From positions 12,416,453-12,480,452 of the forward strand of contig JAKSZT010053764.1 in NCBI GenBank assembly GCA_026826555.1: 64,000 bases of DNA, in the 5' to 3' direction. Below, piece after piece: positions 1-11,099 of this stretch. The notes under the pieces are model-generated. The model saw only the letters and a program-made list of their open reading frames with translations. It did not search any database and was not told where the DNA came from. The translations under genes and the position numbers were made by a program. How positions within the stretch are numbered: position 1 is the stretch's first letter; every line of letters begins with the position of its first letter. Source of the DNA: Tolypeutes matacus (taxonomy: Eukaryota > Chordata > Mammalia > Cingulata > Chlamyphoridae).

Positions 1-485
1 TGATGATATTTACCATGTCCTGTGTCCATCACTGCAAGACCATGGAGAACAATTCCACTTATCACTAAATACCACCTGTTTGATCTCTTCTATTGCTCCC
101 TCCACATTCCCCTGGGGCCCATGGCAACCCCCAGGCTTGACTCAGATGACAAGATTCATAGTTACATGCAACAAGGGTTTTGAAACACTGGTCTGTCCTC
201 CCCCATTAGGAATTGCCCTTACTCTCGAGAGACTCCTGCCTGTCCACTTCTGAACAAATCGGTCCTCCCTTCCGCTCATTATGTGGGTCTCCACCCACTG
301 CCACAAAACATTACGACAGAATGATCACTCACACACTCCCCAGAAGCCCGCTCCAGATGTGCCCCATCCTGAATGCCCCCCATCCAACACCCCAGACGAG
401 CAAACCTTCCCTGTTATATTGCTCAAGAGCATTCCCAACTTTTACTTTCAATCACATATACGCAAATCCCCAGTGTTCACCTGTT

Positions 486-576
486 CCCTCTCCCAACCCT
501 CTCCCCAGTACCCTGGACCTTCTATCCCACCCTTCCCAATCTACCCACCTATCAACCCTGCACCACCCAACCCAAT
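486..576 (-). other. G-run-rich segment of the L1-1 3' UTR (G-quadruplex potential)
   Basis: The minus strand, which is the L1 sense strand, carries closely spaced runs of three or more G, seen on the plus strand as repeated CCC runs. G-quadruplex potential in L1 3' UTRs is known for other mammals. Here it is inferred from the run spacing only. Confidence 0.55.
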
Positions 577-744
577 AATATCACTACACTCCTGTCATAT
601 CCCTTCAATACGCAAGTACACTCTTTCACCTTACCATAGATTATGTCCGTATATGTGATGGCTCACAACCTTCTCCTCTCTTTCTATTTCTTGTAAACCT
701 ATCTTCCAGACAGTAGCTCTCTGAGACTGCTCAATTTCCTTAAT

Positions 745-2275
745 TCATATCAGCGAGGTCATGTACTGTTCATTCTTCAATGCCTGCCTTGCTTCACTCA
801 ACATAAGGTTCTCAAGATTCATCCATGTTATCCTATGTGTTAGCCCTTTATTCCTTCTTACAGCTGAGTAATATTCCATTGTATGTGTGTACCACATTTT
901 GTTTATCCATTCTTCTGTTGATGGGCACCTGGGTTGATTCCAACTTTTGGCATTAGTGAATAATGCTGCTATGAACATTGGTGTGCATATATCTGTTCGT
1001 GTCTTTGCTTTCAATTCTTCTGGGTATATACCCAGCAATGGAATTGCTGGATCATATGGAAGTTCTATAGTTAGTTTTTTCAGGAACCGACAAACTGTCC
1101 TCCATAATGGCTGGACCATTCTACATTCCCACCAGCAGTGGATGAGTGTTCCCATTCCTCCACATCCTCTCCAACACTTATAGTCTGCTGTTTTTTTAAT
1201 AGCTGCCATTCTAATGGGTGTAAGATGGTATCTCATTGTAGTTTTGATTTGCATTTCCCTAATAGCTAGTGATGTTGAGCATCTTTTCATGTGCATTTTA
1301 GCCATTTGTATTTCTTCCTTGCCGAGGTGTCTTTTCAGGTCACTTGCCCGTTTTTCAAATGGGTTGTTTGTCTTTTTATGTTTGAGGTGTAGGATTTCTT
1401 CATATATGCAGGATATTAGGCTCCTATCAGATATATGGTTGCCAAATATTTTCTTCCATTGGGTAGGCTCCCTTTTTACTTTCTTGATAATATCCTTTGA
1501 GGTGCAAAAGTTTTTAGTTTTGAAGAGAGCCAATTTAAATAATTTTTCTTTTGCTGCTCATGCTTTGGGTGTGAAGTTCATGAAACCCATTTCCTATTAC
1601 AAGGTCCTGTAGATGCTTCCCTACATTATCTTCCAAGGTCTTTATGGTCTTGGTACTTATATTTAGATCTTTGATCCATCTTGAGTTGATTTTTATATAG
1701 GGTGTGAGATGGTGTTCCTCTCTCATTCTTTTGGATATGGATATCCAGTTCTCCAAGCACCACTTGTTGAAGAGGCCATTCTCTCCCAACTGAGTAGGCT
1801 TGGTGCCTTGTCGAATATCAGATGAGTGTATATACGAGGATCTATATCAGAACTCCCAATTCGGTTCCATTGGTCAGTATGTCTATCCTTGTGCCAATAC
1901 CATGCAGTTTTGACCACTGTAGCTTTGTAGTATGTTTTAAAGTCCTGTCATGTGATACCTCCAATTTCATTTTTCTTTTTCAATATGTCCTTGGCAATTC
2001 GGGGCCTTTACCATTCCAAATAAATTTTGTAGTTAGTTTTTCCAATTCATTAAAAAATGCTGTGTTGATTTTTACTGGGATTGCATTAAATCTGTAGATT
2101 AGTTTGTGTAGGATAGACATTTTAATGATGTTTAGTCTTCCTATCCATGAACAGGGAGTATTCTTTCATTTATTTTAGGCTTCTTTGGTTTCCTTTAACA
2201 GCGTTGTGCAGTTTTCTGTATATAAGTCCTTTACATCTTTTGTTAAATTTATTCCTTGAATTGTGCCACTTATCA
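745..2275 (-). pseudogene. L1-1 ORF2 C-terminal remnant
   Basis: This is the distal part of the L1 ORF2 protein (endonuclease plus reverse transcriptase, acting in cis on its own RNA). The last 262 codons (745-1533) are open and carry the C-terminal cysteine-rich motif CWRGC...HCWWEC (CX3CX7HX4C). They also carry [15 protein letters not shown] and MEYYSA, all typical of ORF2. Upstream, 1535-1917 continues in shifted frames with INSRWIKDLN and SLLSWE-like stretches, so frameshifts separate the pieces. The endonuclease and the catalytic reverse transcriptase block are absent, removed by the internal deletion. It is a dead remnant, although the open C-terminus suggests that it is not very old. 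Confidence 0.9.
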
Positions 2276-2519
2276 CCATCATATCCATTATCTTTTTATG
2301 TATGTTTACAATTTCTTCAGTATGTTCTCCCAGTGTCATCTTAATATCCTTAATCTCTTCCTTCACTTCATTAAGTTGGTCCATGATATTTGTTTCGACA
2401 GCTTTGATTAGTTGTTCGATGTTCTGCATCTCTTCTTGGTTTTTAGTTTGTTCATTGGACTGGTCCATGTCTTCCTGTTTCTTAGTATGGTTTGTAAATT
2501 TTTGTTGCTGTCTGGTCAT
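2276..2519 (-). pseudogene. L1-1 ORF1 N-terminus fused to ORF2 fragment
   Basis: An open frame starts at 2519 (MTRQQQKFTNHTKKQED) and encodes a charged, coiled-coil-like L1 ORF1 N-terminus with TLGEHTEEIVNIHKKI. The same start is found in L1-8 at 54015 (MLRHQQ..HTKKQED). After VISGTIQ the sequence changes to INLTKDVKDLYTEN, which belongs to ORF2 downstream of the reverse transcriptase core. The joint runs in frame for 114 residues. ORF1 protein normally coats L1 RNA as a trimer; this piece lacks the RRM and C-terminal domains. The in-frame fusion may be chance. Confidence 0.8.
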
Positions 2520-2838
2520 CTTTTTATCTTGATAGGTTTATTTATTTGATTAGCTTCTCTCTCTGCTCTAGAGTTTTATTTAGTTGCTGGTTTTGTGTGT
2601 GTAAGTTTTCTCTTTGACGCTTTTTTCTTCTTCTTCTATTTCCTTACTGTTTTCTATGTTTCAGTTTTATCTTGAGCAATCTATCTACCTGTCCAGCTCC
2701 CTCCAGACTGATGCCCCAAAGTCTCCCACTCCTAGAGCAGCTCACTCAGGCAGCATCCTGTCCCCAATAAGCTGTCTTTTGCAAGAGAGACGGTGAGCAT
2801 CCACTTAAACCAACACCATCTTGCCTACCTCCCATTTA

Positions 2839-3374
2839 ATTTTTAGCAATTTGAATAGAACTCTTTTAAGAATTTTCTTTTGTTAATTTAATATTGCCAT
2901 CTGGAGGTACAAAAAAACTGAACAGACAAATACAAAAAGAATTAAGACACACCAACAAAAACATAAAACTCACTAACTTGACTCATAATTCTCACTCCTT
3001 TGGTATGGCTGTGTCCAAGTTCTCCATCATTTCACATCTCTGATTTTTACTGCTTTTAAGATATCCTCTGGAATCAATGTTGCCTATAATATGCAAGCTC
3101 AATCTTATAAACACTTTTATTAGTAACCAGCAACCGGTTAGGAATACTTGAGTGCTTTAAATGCAGTTAAGCACTAATTTAGCAGTATAGACAGACAGAT
3201 ATTTAACACATATATTCTGGATTACTCTTCAGGAGTACACTTGGACAGACTCAAAGTTCAGGAGTAAGCTACTGATTCAAAACTGAAAATTCTTTTTAAC
3301 ACCCTGATAAAATTTCTGATCAAAATAAAATGTGAATAAAACTTAAAACATTGTTAAAATAACATCCCATTTAA
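2839..3374. other. AT-rich sequence, nothing recognised
   Basis: This lies between the 5' end of L1-1 and the ERV-like fragment. I see no convincing ORF, RNA gene or family motif. It may include degraded repeat. Confidence 0.4.
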
Positions 3375-3844
3375 CTCTTCCAGCTTACACAGTTTTGCAA
3401 TATAACTGGTTATCAACTTGGTACAGGCAATTGATTAAGGAATCTTTCATCTCGGCCTGTGCTAGGCGCATAGCCCTTAACTATAACTTTCCTTCGAAGC
3501 AGTGCTCAGAGGCCTTTGCCGCTTGTTCTGCCTCAATAGCCACCCAGTCTCCTAACAGAGTCCAGGCTATAGCTGCTGCCATCTGGCCATCTCCCTTTAC
3601 TTTATTTAAGTTCAGCTGCTCTGCTATCTGCTGTAGCACAGTCAGCATACCTGCCAGAGATTTTATGGCATCCCCATATTCTGTCCATAGCCCCTGCTCA
3701 TCCAGGAGGGCAGCTACCCCTCCCCACATTAATGTTATAGGCCAACCTGAAATTTCCCTCATGGATTCTCTTTTCCCTGAGCTCATGCCCACTAATGCTG
3801 GTGGTCCTTCAGTCTTCTGGCTGTGGTTTGTCAATTATTACAAC
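3375..3844 (-). pseudogene. Retroviral internal fragment, gag-like (unassigned)
   Basis: A minus-strand frame of about 117 codons (3834-3481) follows an LTR-like sequence in the right order to be the leader and start of a gag-type gene. It has an amphipathic, Trp- and Ala-rich composition, with segments such as WGGVAALLDEQGLW and AAAIAWTLLGDW. There is no ATG: the frame opens on TTG. The reading frame stops at 3481 and the fragment ends near 3375 against unique DNA, so the rest of the provirus is missing. I do not recognise the ERV family and did not identify a primer-binding site. It is a broken copy. It could alternatively be another ERV reading frame. Confidence 0.45.
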
Positions 3845-4345
3845 CCAATTCCTGAAGGGCATGAGTTGGTGAGGCTGTGAGACCAAAGAACACACCTGGC
3901 ATTTAGTCAGGCATAAGCTTTATTGGGACTTACAAACAGGAGAAAATCTCTGATGGCAGTGGTGTAGAGAATGAAGATAGCACTCCACAAAGAGATGAGA
4001 AAATGGCAGGTCATATAGAAGGGGTTTCAGAACAGGGACAGTCCAGGGGGTACGAGAACAGAGTTTCTGCTAGGGTCACATGAAGCATACACATGAGGTC
4101 TGATGATGTTTAAACTGTGCTCATAGGAAGAATGTTTACCAACGACATTTACTGCATTGTGAGGATTATAGTTTACGAAAATATCTATATGTTCTCTCCC
4201 TTCTGGGGAGGGTTGTTAACCTTTAACTTATGTCTAGGTCATGCAGGTTGCTATGTGCTAAGGACTTGGGGCTGGGGGCTGGGTCCCCACAGCACTGATG
4301 CCCTTGTCATTTGTCCATCCCTGAATCATAACTGTGGCTAAGGGG
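3845..4345 (-). mobile_element. ERV-like LTR (R/U5 clear, U3 boundary uncertain)
   Basis: On the minus strand there is a promoter-like U3, then cccaataaagcttatgcc, a polyadenylation signal about where the R region should be. A U5-like ttctttggtctcacag follows (plus-strand positions about 3875-3930). The gag-like frame begins just downstream, so this would be a 5' LTR. The 5' edge is approximate: homology to a known LTR cannot be tested here and no target duplication was found. It is probably a class I-like ERV, judging by the U5 style, but the class is a guess. Confidence 0.5.
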
Positions 4346-5292
4346 ATTTAATGTTCTTGTTGGCCCATCTTGGGCTACCACCCATTCCTGAAATCAACTC
4401 ATCTGAAATACATGGACTAAGAGTTGGGGTAGGATGGTTACCAAAAGAAAGGGCCATAGATATTGGGCAGACAAAAATAGCAAGTGCTGTTCCTTCAGAG
4501 CAATATCAAGATTTGAGGGGTGAACAGAGAAGGAAGATGGGTAGCAACACAGTAGGCTTCAGAAAGGTATGAGAAAAAACAGGAGAGCATGTCTCAGAAG
4601 CTGAAGCAGAAGGAAATTCTGAGGGAGCTGTACAGTGTCAAGTACCTCAAGTAAATGAGTCTAACTGCAAACAGTCCTGCAAAGTTTGCTATGGAAAGTA
4701 GGAAGCCTTATCAAGGGCGGTTTCAGTGGAGCATTTAAAGCAGAAACCAGATTGCAGGGAGGACAGGGAAAAAATCTTGATAATTATAGTTGAGAAACAA
4801 AGGAGATAGAACCATAGTCACATATATATGTTGTGTCAAGGAAATATTAAACATACTGTAATCTAATATATATTTCTTTGCTACTAAAATGCCCTTAGCA
4901 AATTGCATTCAATTTGTGAAACTAATGTTTCTAATTTTATTAAACCATATATCTCCCCTTCAGTAGGTAGAGGTAAATATTTAGCAAATGTGATTCTTCA
5001 TATGCATATGGTAACTGCTTTTTACAATAACATGTTGGAAGATATCAGTCATGTGATGGTAAAGAAAAAGTACTATAATTATATATAATTCTTGCTTAAA
5101 GTAACCATTATCAATATATTCATTACATTATGATAATATGTTGCTCTTCAAGGAAAAAAACTGTTTCTTTAAAATAATAAATATCAAACCCCAAAGTTCA
5201 TTGCTTTTCTGAATTTACTGCAATTTTGTTGTTTAGAGGGATTTGGGAAAGGTCACTTTTTTATCAACAGGAATAAATTATGGTTAATTTAG
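4346..5292. other. Unique-looking sequence, nothing recognised
   Basis: The first 250 bases might still belong to the LTR U3 region. The remainder is AT-rich without coding signal or repeat motifs that I can name. Confidence 0.35.
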
Positions 5293-5989
5293 GTCACTTG
5301 CCTTTTTTTCTTTATTAGAGATGTGGGTTTACAGAAAAATTATGCATATAATAGAGGATTCCCATATACCATATTATTATTAACACATTGTATTGATATG
5401 GGGCATTTGTTATAATTCATGATAGCACATTTTTATAGTTTTACTATTAACTATAGTCCATGATTTAACTTAAAGTTCATTGTGTAATATAGTTCCATGG
5501 ATTTTTTAAAAAGTTTTATTCTGTTACCATATATGCAATCTACTATTTCCCATATTAATCACATTCAGATATATATATTTCAGTGTTGGTAATTACATTC
5601 ACAATGCTGTGCTACCATCACCACTATCCATTTCCAAAACATTTCTAACATTCCAGATAGAAACGCTGCACATTTCAGCCTTAACTTCCCATTCCCTACC
5701 CCCACTCCATCCTCTGGTACCAAATTCTAGATTCTGATGCTATAAGTTTGCTTATTCTAATTATTTCAAATCAGTGAGATCCAACAATACTTGTCCTTTT
5801 GTGTTTGGCTTATTTTACTCAATGTGATGTTTTCAAGGTTCATCCATGTTGTCACATGTATCAGGACTTCATTCCTTTTCATGGCTGTATAATTGTACAT
5901 ATATATGTATCCCTTCATAGGTTAATGGACAATTGGGTTGCTTTCATCTTTTGGCAGTTGTGAATAATGCCACTATGAACATCGGTGTG

Positions 5990-6735
5990 CAAATATCTGT
6001 TAGAGTCCTGCTTTCAATTCTTTGGGGTATATACAGAGTGTTGGGATTGCTGGGTGATGTGGTAGTTTTATACTGAGCTTTTTGAGGAACCTCCAAACTG
6101 TCTTCCACAGTGGTTGCACCATTTTACATTTCCACCAGAATGAATATGTTCCTGTTTCTCTTTGTCCTCTTGAATGTTTTTTTTCCATTTTATTAAGTAG
6201 CAGCCATTCAAATACATGTGAAATGGTATCTCATTGCGGTTTCAATTTTCATTTCCCTGAAGGCTAATGATGTTGAGCATATTTTCACTTAACTAGATGT
6301 ACCATCAATTATTGAAAGTGGCTTATTAAAGACTCCAACTATTAATGTAGAACCATCAAATTTTCCCTTCAAATCTATCTGTTTTTGTTTCATATATTTT
6401 GGGCTCTGCTGTTAGGTGCATATATATTTATAACTGGTACAACTTCTTGTTGTAATTGTCCTCTTTATCAGTATATCATCACTGTCTTGTCCATCATAAC
6501 TTTTTGAATTAAAGTGAATTTTATCTGATATTATTGTAGCTACCCCAGATCACTTTTGGTTACTTCTTGCATGGTCTATATATTTTTATCCTTTCACTTT
6601 CAACCTACTTGTATCTTTGAATTTAAGGTGAGTCTCTTATAGATTGCATATAGTTGAGTCATGATTTTTTATACATTCTGCCAAATTCTGCATTTTGCCT
6701 AGAGAATTTAATCCATTTACATTGAAAGTCATTAC
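5990..6735 (-). pseudogene. L1-2 ORF2 remnant (C-terminus joined to endonuclease start)
   Basis: Bases 5990-6297 encode the ORF2 C-terminal region with CKMVQPLWKTVWRFLKKL and IPTLCIYP. From 6298 the minus strand matches the ORF2 endonuclease region of L1-3 (27430-27800 there), including the part before the tail of its N-terminal domain. The reverse transcriptase is entirely deleted. Multiple stops and shifts are present. No activity is possible. Confidence 0.8.
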
Positions 6736-6849
6736 TGATAATGCAGGGATTTCTTCTGCAATTTTGCTATTTAGCCTTTGTATGTTTTAATCCTTTTTTG
6801 TCTCTTAGTTATTCTGTTAATGCCGACTTTTTTGTGTGTGTGTGTGTGT

Positions 6850-7755
6850 GTTGTACCATACTGAGTGCCGTGCCTTCTCTTTTCTTTCTGGATATATTTT
6901 TCATCTACTTCCCTTGTGGTTACAATGTAGTTAAAAGTTAGCATTCTAAACATATAGCAATCGTATTTCATTTGATACCAAATTAACTTCAATAGCTTGC
7001 ACAAATACCATATATTTTTCCTATAATGTTCTGTCCCCCCACAATTTTTTGTATGTTACAACTTATATCTTTATACATTGTATGGCCAAAAACCTAGATT
7101 TATCATTGTTTTATGCATTTGCATTTTAGCACCTGTAGGAATTAAGAAGTGGAGTTACATACCAAAAAAATACATTACAAGGATATTGGCATTTATAATT
7201 AACCAAATGGTTACCTTTACCACAGGGTTTTATTTCTTTATGCCACTTTGAACCACTGTCAAGTGTCCTCTCCTTTCAGTCTGAAGAACTCCTTTTAGCA
7301 TTGCTTTAGAGGTCAAGGTCTAGTGGTGATGAACTCCCTCCACTTTTGTTTATCTTAGATTGTCTTAATCTCTCCTTCATTGTAGAAAGAATGTCTTGGC
7401 AGTATGAAATATTTGTTTAGCAATTGTTTTCCTTCAGCACTTTAAGCATTTCAACCCACTGCCTTCTTGTCTCCGTTGTTTTTGATGAGAAATCGACATT
7501 CAATTTAATTGGGACTCCCTATATATAACATATTGCTTTACTAGTGCATTTTTTTCAGGACTCTGTCCTTGTCCTATGCGTTCGATACTGTGATCAATAT
7601 ATGACAGGGTATATTTGTCTTTATGTTTATACTGTTTGGTGTTCTCTGGGCTTCTTAGATGTGAATCTTCACATGCATGGCTAAGCTTGGCAAGTTCTCT
7701 GCCATTATTTTCTTGAATTTTCCTTCTGCCCCTTTTTCTCTTTCTTATTCAAGAA
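6850..7755 (-). pseudogene. L1-2 ORF1 C-terminal remnant
   Basis: The minus strand aligns by eye with the ORF1 half of L1-3 (27990-28587 and 30841-31100). Shared landmarks are the actgccttcttg segment at 7457 and the ttcagtctgaagaactcc segment at 7277. The N-terminal coiled-coil half is lost at the 7755 deletion. It is not translatable over any length. Confidence 0.7.
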
Positions 7756-8068
7756 GGGAAAGATGATTCTTATGTCCCTTTCTGTCACCAGAAAGCTAGT
7801 CAGGAGTTGAACCCCACAACAGCCTGCAATGAGAATGGGGAATGGGTGCAGGTAGCCTCTGTGAAGAGAGCACAATTTACTATTCTTTACTGTAATTTAT
7901 CAGCTCTTCTTCCTCCCACTCTTCCCTGGCTGATATACAGTGTTCTTCTGGACTCTGTAGTTTCAAAATAATTATTTCGGACAGTTCCTGACTGTTAAAT
8001 AGTTGTTCTGGTGGAAGGATTGAGTCCTGAATATCCTTACTCTGCTATCTTCCCACTACGTCACTTAC

Positions 8069-9714
8069 ATCTTATATACGGTGAATATCAGTGCTGTTTT
8101 CTTCCATACACACCTCTCCTACATTAGTTGAATGTTGTACACTTAAGCTCCTGCCCTCTTCTACTGAATATTCTTTTGCAATGTATCAAAGTATTCAAGA
8201 GGAGTGGCAATTCTAGAGAAATTCCCCGTTTCAAATGTATTTTTCTCCTTCTGATTCTAGTTCCTTCCAAACTCTGAAAAGCCTTGAGTTTCAGAATTCA
8301 AAACAGGTTTTTTTCTTTTCTTTTTCTCCCACTTTAACTAATTTACTATTCATTGAAAATCTTTTATTTTTTTAATTAGAGAGAGGAGGACAGAAAATTG
8401 TTTTAAAAGAGAAGATGGATTTCCTTTGTTATTTTCTTTCTTGTTGCTCAGGTATTAGGTACTGGCATGGAATCCAGATTCTTTTGTATTCTAAGGTACT
8501 TACTCTGCAGAATTTATCATTATTTGATAATGAAATTACAGCTTTTAGTGGATTTTGCCTGGAACACAATCAACAGTGTCCTTTCAAGCATTTGCTGAAT
8601 TTAACTATTTTCTCTCTATCCGGTTTAATGGGTTATGTTTTCACAATATGCAGATACTTCTTTTCGAAATTTTTGTTGAGTCTATCTCTCACTCACTTTT
8701 ACTCTCGCTGCTCTTACTCTTGCTCTAGCTCTCTCTCTAGCTAGATCTAGCTCTCTCTCCTACAGGCGTACAGTTTCCTCTCCCAACTATTTTAGATTTG
8801 GCTAAAGGTTGAACTTTAGTGTTATCTATTTTTTATACTAGCCAAACAGCAAACTGATTGACAAATAGATATTTGAAATTAAATAATAAAGAACTACTTG
8901 GAAGTTGTTCACTAGTTTCTGAGTATGCAATATTACTTGGAATAGACAAATTTAGGGTATCTAGTAATTATAAGTCTCAAAATAACACTAAACAATTCAA
9001 TCCTAGTTGCAATGCAATCAGTACCACAGAATAACAATGTCTCAGCATCCATTGAAATCATCATACTAGTATAGTGACAATGTTGAACTATGTATTTGGT
9101 TAGAACTATTCATTGTTCTCACTATACACTCATTTATGAGGCACAGTTCTCTAACTTCCAAAGTAAATTGTGCTTTTCTTTTGCCATTTGTTGTACCTTT
9201 GCTTTTCAGGAGAGTGGTGATTTCATGCACCACTTCCTTGCTTTTGGAAAAAGTGCAGTCCTGGGAAGCACAAAGGTATTAGACATTTATGCACAGTAAT
9301 ATTTCTTTCAGCTTCAAGATGCAGATACCATAACTGGGAAATTTTGAAACAATATGAGAAGTTCTCTTGTCTATTCCTTTTCAGGGTCCTTATCGTTGAG
9401 GGTTGACAAGCAAGTAGCTAAATGGGTGATGAGTGGAGTATAAGTTTTAGTAGGTAACACCTATGTGGCAAAGGTAGAATGTCAAGTAACAAGGTATTAA
9501 AATATAATGGAATTGAGACACTGAATTAAGAGTTAAGAGGGAAAGTACCACATTGAACTGGGTGCCCATTTCTGCTGTAAATAGGAGTGGGCGTGGGTGG
9601 ATTCAACTATCATATGGATAAGTAACTTCTCTCAGGCAACCAGAAAACAGGTTTAGATTTATTAAGTAGTTCTGAAGATCTAAATCTTCCAAGCAAAAGG
9701 TTAGGGAGTGAGTT
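8069..9714. other. Mostly unique AT-rich DNA
   Basis: No gene is supported. The only structure seen is a CT-rich run at 8690-8760. Short open frames here (for example 8415-8744) have no family resemblance and are treated as chance. Confidence 0.5.
8690..8760. repeat. Degenerate CT/CTAG-rich simple repeat
   Basis: An imperfect (CT)n tract with interspersed ctag units, including ctctctctagctagatctag. Confidence 0.7.
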
Positions 9715-9890
9715 CTTACAATTTAGTGTGCATAAAAATCAGCTAGGAAAGTTGTTAAAATTATAGACTCCAGTATACCCATCCCCTGCCCCTCTAAATA
9801 ATATTTGAGCTAGGCATCTGCATCTTTCACAGACCTCACACATTATTCTGATGCTGTTGGTCTAGGACTACACTTTAAGAAATACCAAAT
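9715..9890 (+). mobile_element. MER5-like hAT DNA transposon fossil
   Basis: The layout resembles MER5A: a caattta..tgcataaaaatcagctagg start, central ccccTgcccc and aggcatctgcat, then acacattattctgatgctg and a closing section. These are short non-autonomous hAT-Charlie fossils. It is strongly diverged and I rely on the overall pattern. Confidence 0.55.
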
Positions 9891-10779
9891 AGATTTAGAG
9901 ACTTCCTTCTTCAGGTCAGAGACACTGCTTGCTGCCTGCCAAGATTTGTTTAAATAGTGCTAAACTCCTGATTCTATGCCCTGTAGACCACTTTAATGAA
10001 ACCCCACACTTCTGTATCCCATGCTGACACTGAAAATTTTATTGACATTCAATTAAAATAGAGAGAAGTTATGTGCTTAGGAAAGGTTTTTCCAGCTGCC
10101 TATTTCATTCAAGATAGTAGATAACACCAAAAATGAAAAATAGGTTATATCTTGATAGCTGTTTGTTGGCCAGATTTCTTCGAGATTAGTCTGTGCTTCT
10201 GAAAGCTATTGTGGAGCCAAAGTAAACAAGCATGAAATACTAAACAGCTGGCTTGGGGAAAAAAATACTCTATTTCTTCCAGTCAGTAAAATACAAAAGA
10301 TGCACAATGCATGGGAATATGTAAATTAACATGAAATCTGTCTTCCTGAGTTTAATGGAAATATATTTTCCATATGTTTTTAACTATTCATATACTGTGC
10401 TTGAGCAGGTTCAAATATATTTAGAATCTTTGTATAGTGTTTGCATATATTCAAAATTCATTTCCAGATTATGATAAATTTTGATACATCATATATATAA
10501 TTCTTACAAGTTTATTTTTCTTTCATAGATAAAAGGTTCTGTGTTCTAGAACACATAAGATTTTATTAAAAATGAATGTGAAAGTGTTAAATTTCAACAG
10601 AAACCATAACTATCTTATAAAGTAAAGGGAGGTGAGAACAAACATCTTAAATCTTCTCTCTCATATGGCTAGGTAAAATAAAAATCAGTTCTTAAAAATA
10701 AATATTTTTTGAATGACTGATATTTCAAATAAGAAGAAATAAGTAGCCTTTAGAAAGTTAATGCCACACAAAACCCCAC
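9891..10779. other. Unique AT-rich DNA, nothing recognised
   Basis: No ORF, RNA or clear repeat is visible. Confidence 0.45.
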
Positions 10780-11030
10780 ACTTTTTTCCAAGTATAAAAG
10801 TAACTATCCTATTTGAAAACATGTTGCATACCTAGTATCATGATATGTTTTTATATTCCTGATCTCATTTGATCCTCACATAAACATCATGAAATGGGTA
10901 GAATGATTCCCCTCTTCCAGGTAGTGAAACTAAAAGAAAGTTTGAATAAGTGAGTCAAGTTGATATGGCTGGGAGGTAGCAGTTCGGAATTCAAATGTAG
11001 ATATTTGATTCAATCTTAATACTATAGTAT
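10780..11030 (+). mobile_element. L2/MIR-type ancient fragment
   Basis: It contains the family-typical order of gatctcatttgatcctcaca, then a degraded 'gaggaaactaa' segment and a 'ggctgggaggtagcagttcggaattc' segment, as in L2 and MIR 3' regions. It is old and diverged. Confidence 0.6.
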
Positions 11031-11099
11031 GCCATAATTTTATCTAAATCTGATTGGCTTCAGTTCTGCCTCCTAGTGAACAAGTGCCCATTTTTCTGT

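Larger units (their letters stand above)
1..2838 (-). mobile_element. L1-1: internally deleted LINE-1, 3' end beyond window edge
   Basis: The element reads on the minus strand. Its 5' end near 2838 has the L1-style start (on the plus strand, ccatcttgcctacctccca). In element order it holds a short 5' UTR (about 2838-2520), the ORF1 N-terminus (2519-2276), the C-terminal half of ORF2 (about 2275-745), and a long G-rich 3' UTR that runs off the window at base 1. About the first 125 bases match, reversed, the start of the insertion at 55826, so the 3' UTR should continue about 2.1 kb outside this window. The ORF1-ORF2 junction at about 2276 removes the ORF1 C-terminus, the endonuclease and most of the reverse transcriptase. 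It cannot be autonomous. The far target duplication lies outside the window. Confidence 0.9.
5302..8059 (-). mobile_element. L1-2: 5'-complete L1 with two internal deletions
   Basis: The element is minus-strand. Its 3' tail begins near 5302 (tttctttattagagatgtggg), the 3' UTR runs to about 5985, and the 5' end is at 8059 (ctatcttcccacta on plus). A probable target duplication flanks it: gtcacttgc at 5293-5301 and gtcacttac at 8060-8068. Compared with L1-3, the ORF2 C-terminus jumps at about 6297 straight to the endonuclease region, losing about 2.8 kb. ORF1 jumps at about 7755 to the 5' UTR, losing about 1.2 kb. The 5' UTR end near 7775-8058 matches L1-3 at 32380-32637, so both belong to one subfamily. 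Confidence 0.85.

Noticed and set aside
213..658. Overlapping Pro-rich plus-strand open frames
   Set aside because: They are antisense to the G-rich 3' UTR of L1-1; the composition is explained by C-runs.
8415..8744. 109-codon plus-strand frame with Cys/Ser-rich end
   Set aside because: The end is translated CT-repeat; no family resemblance and no support for transcription.
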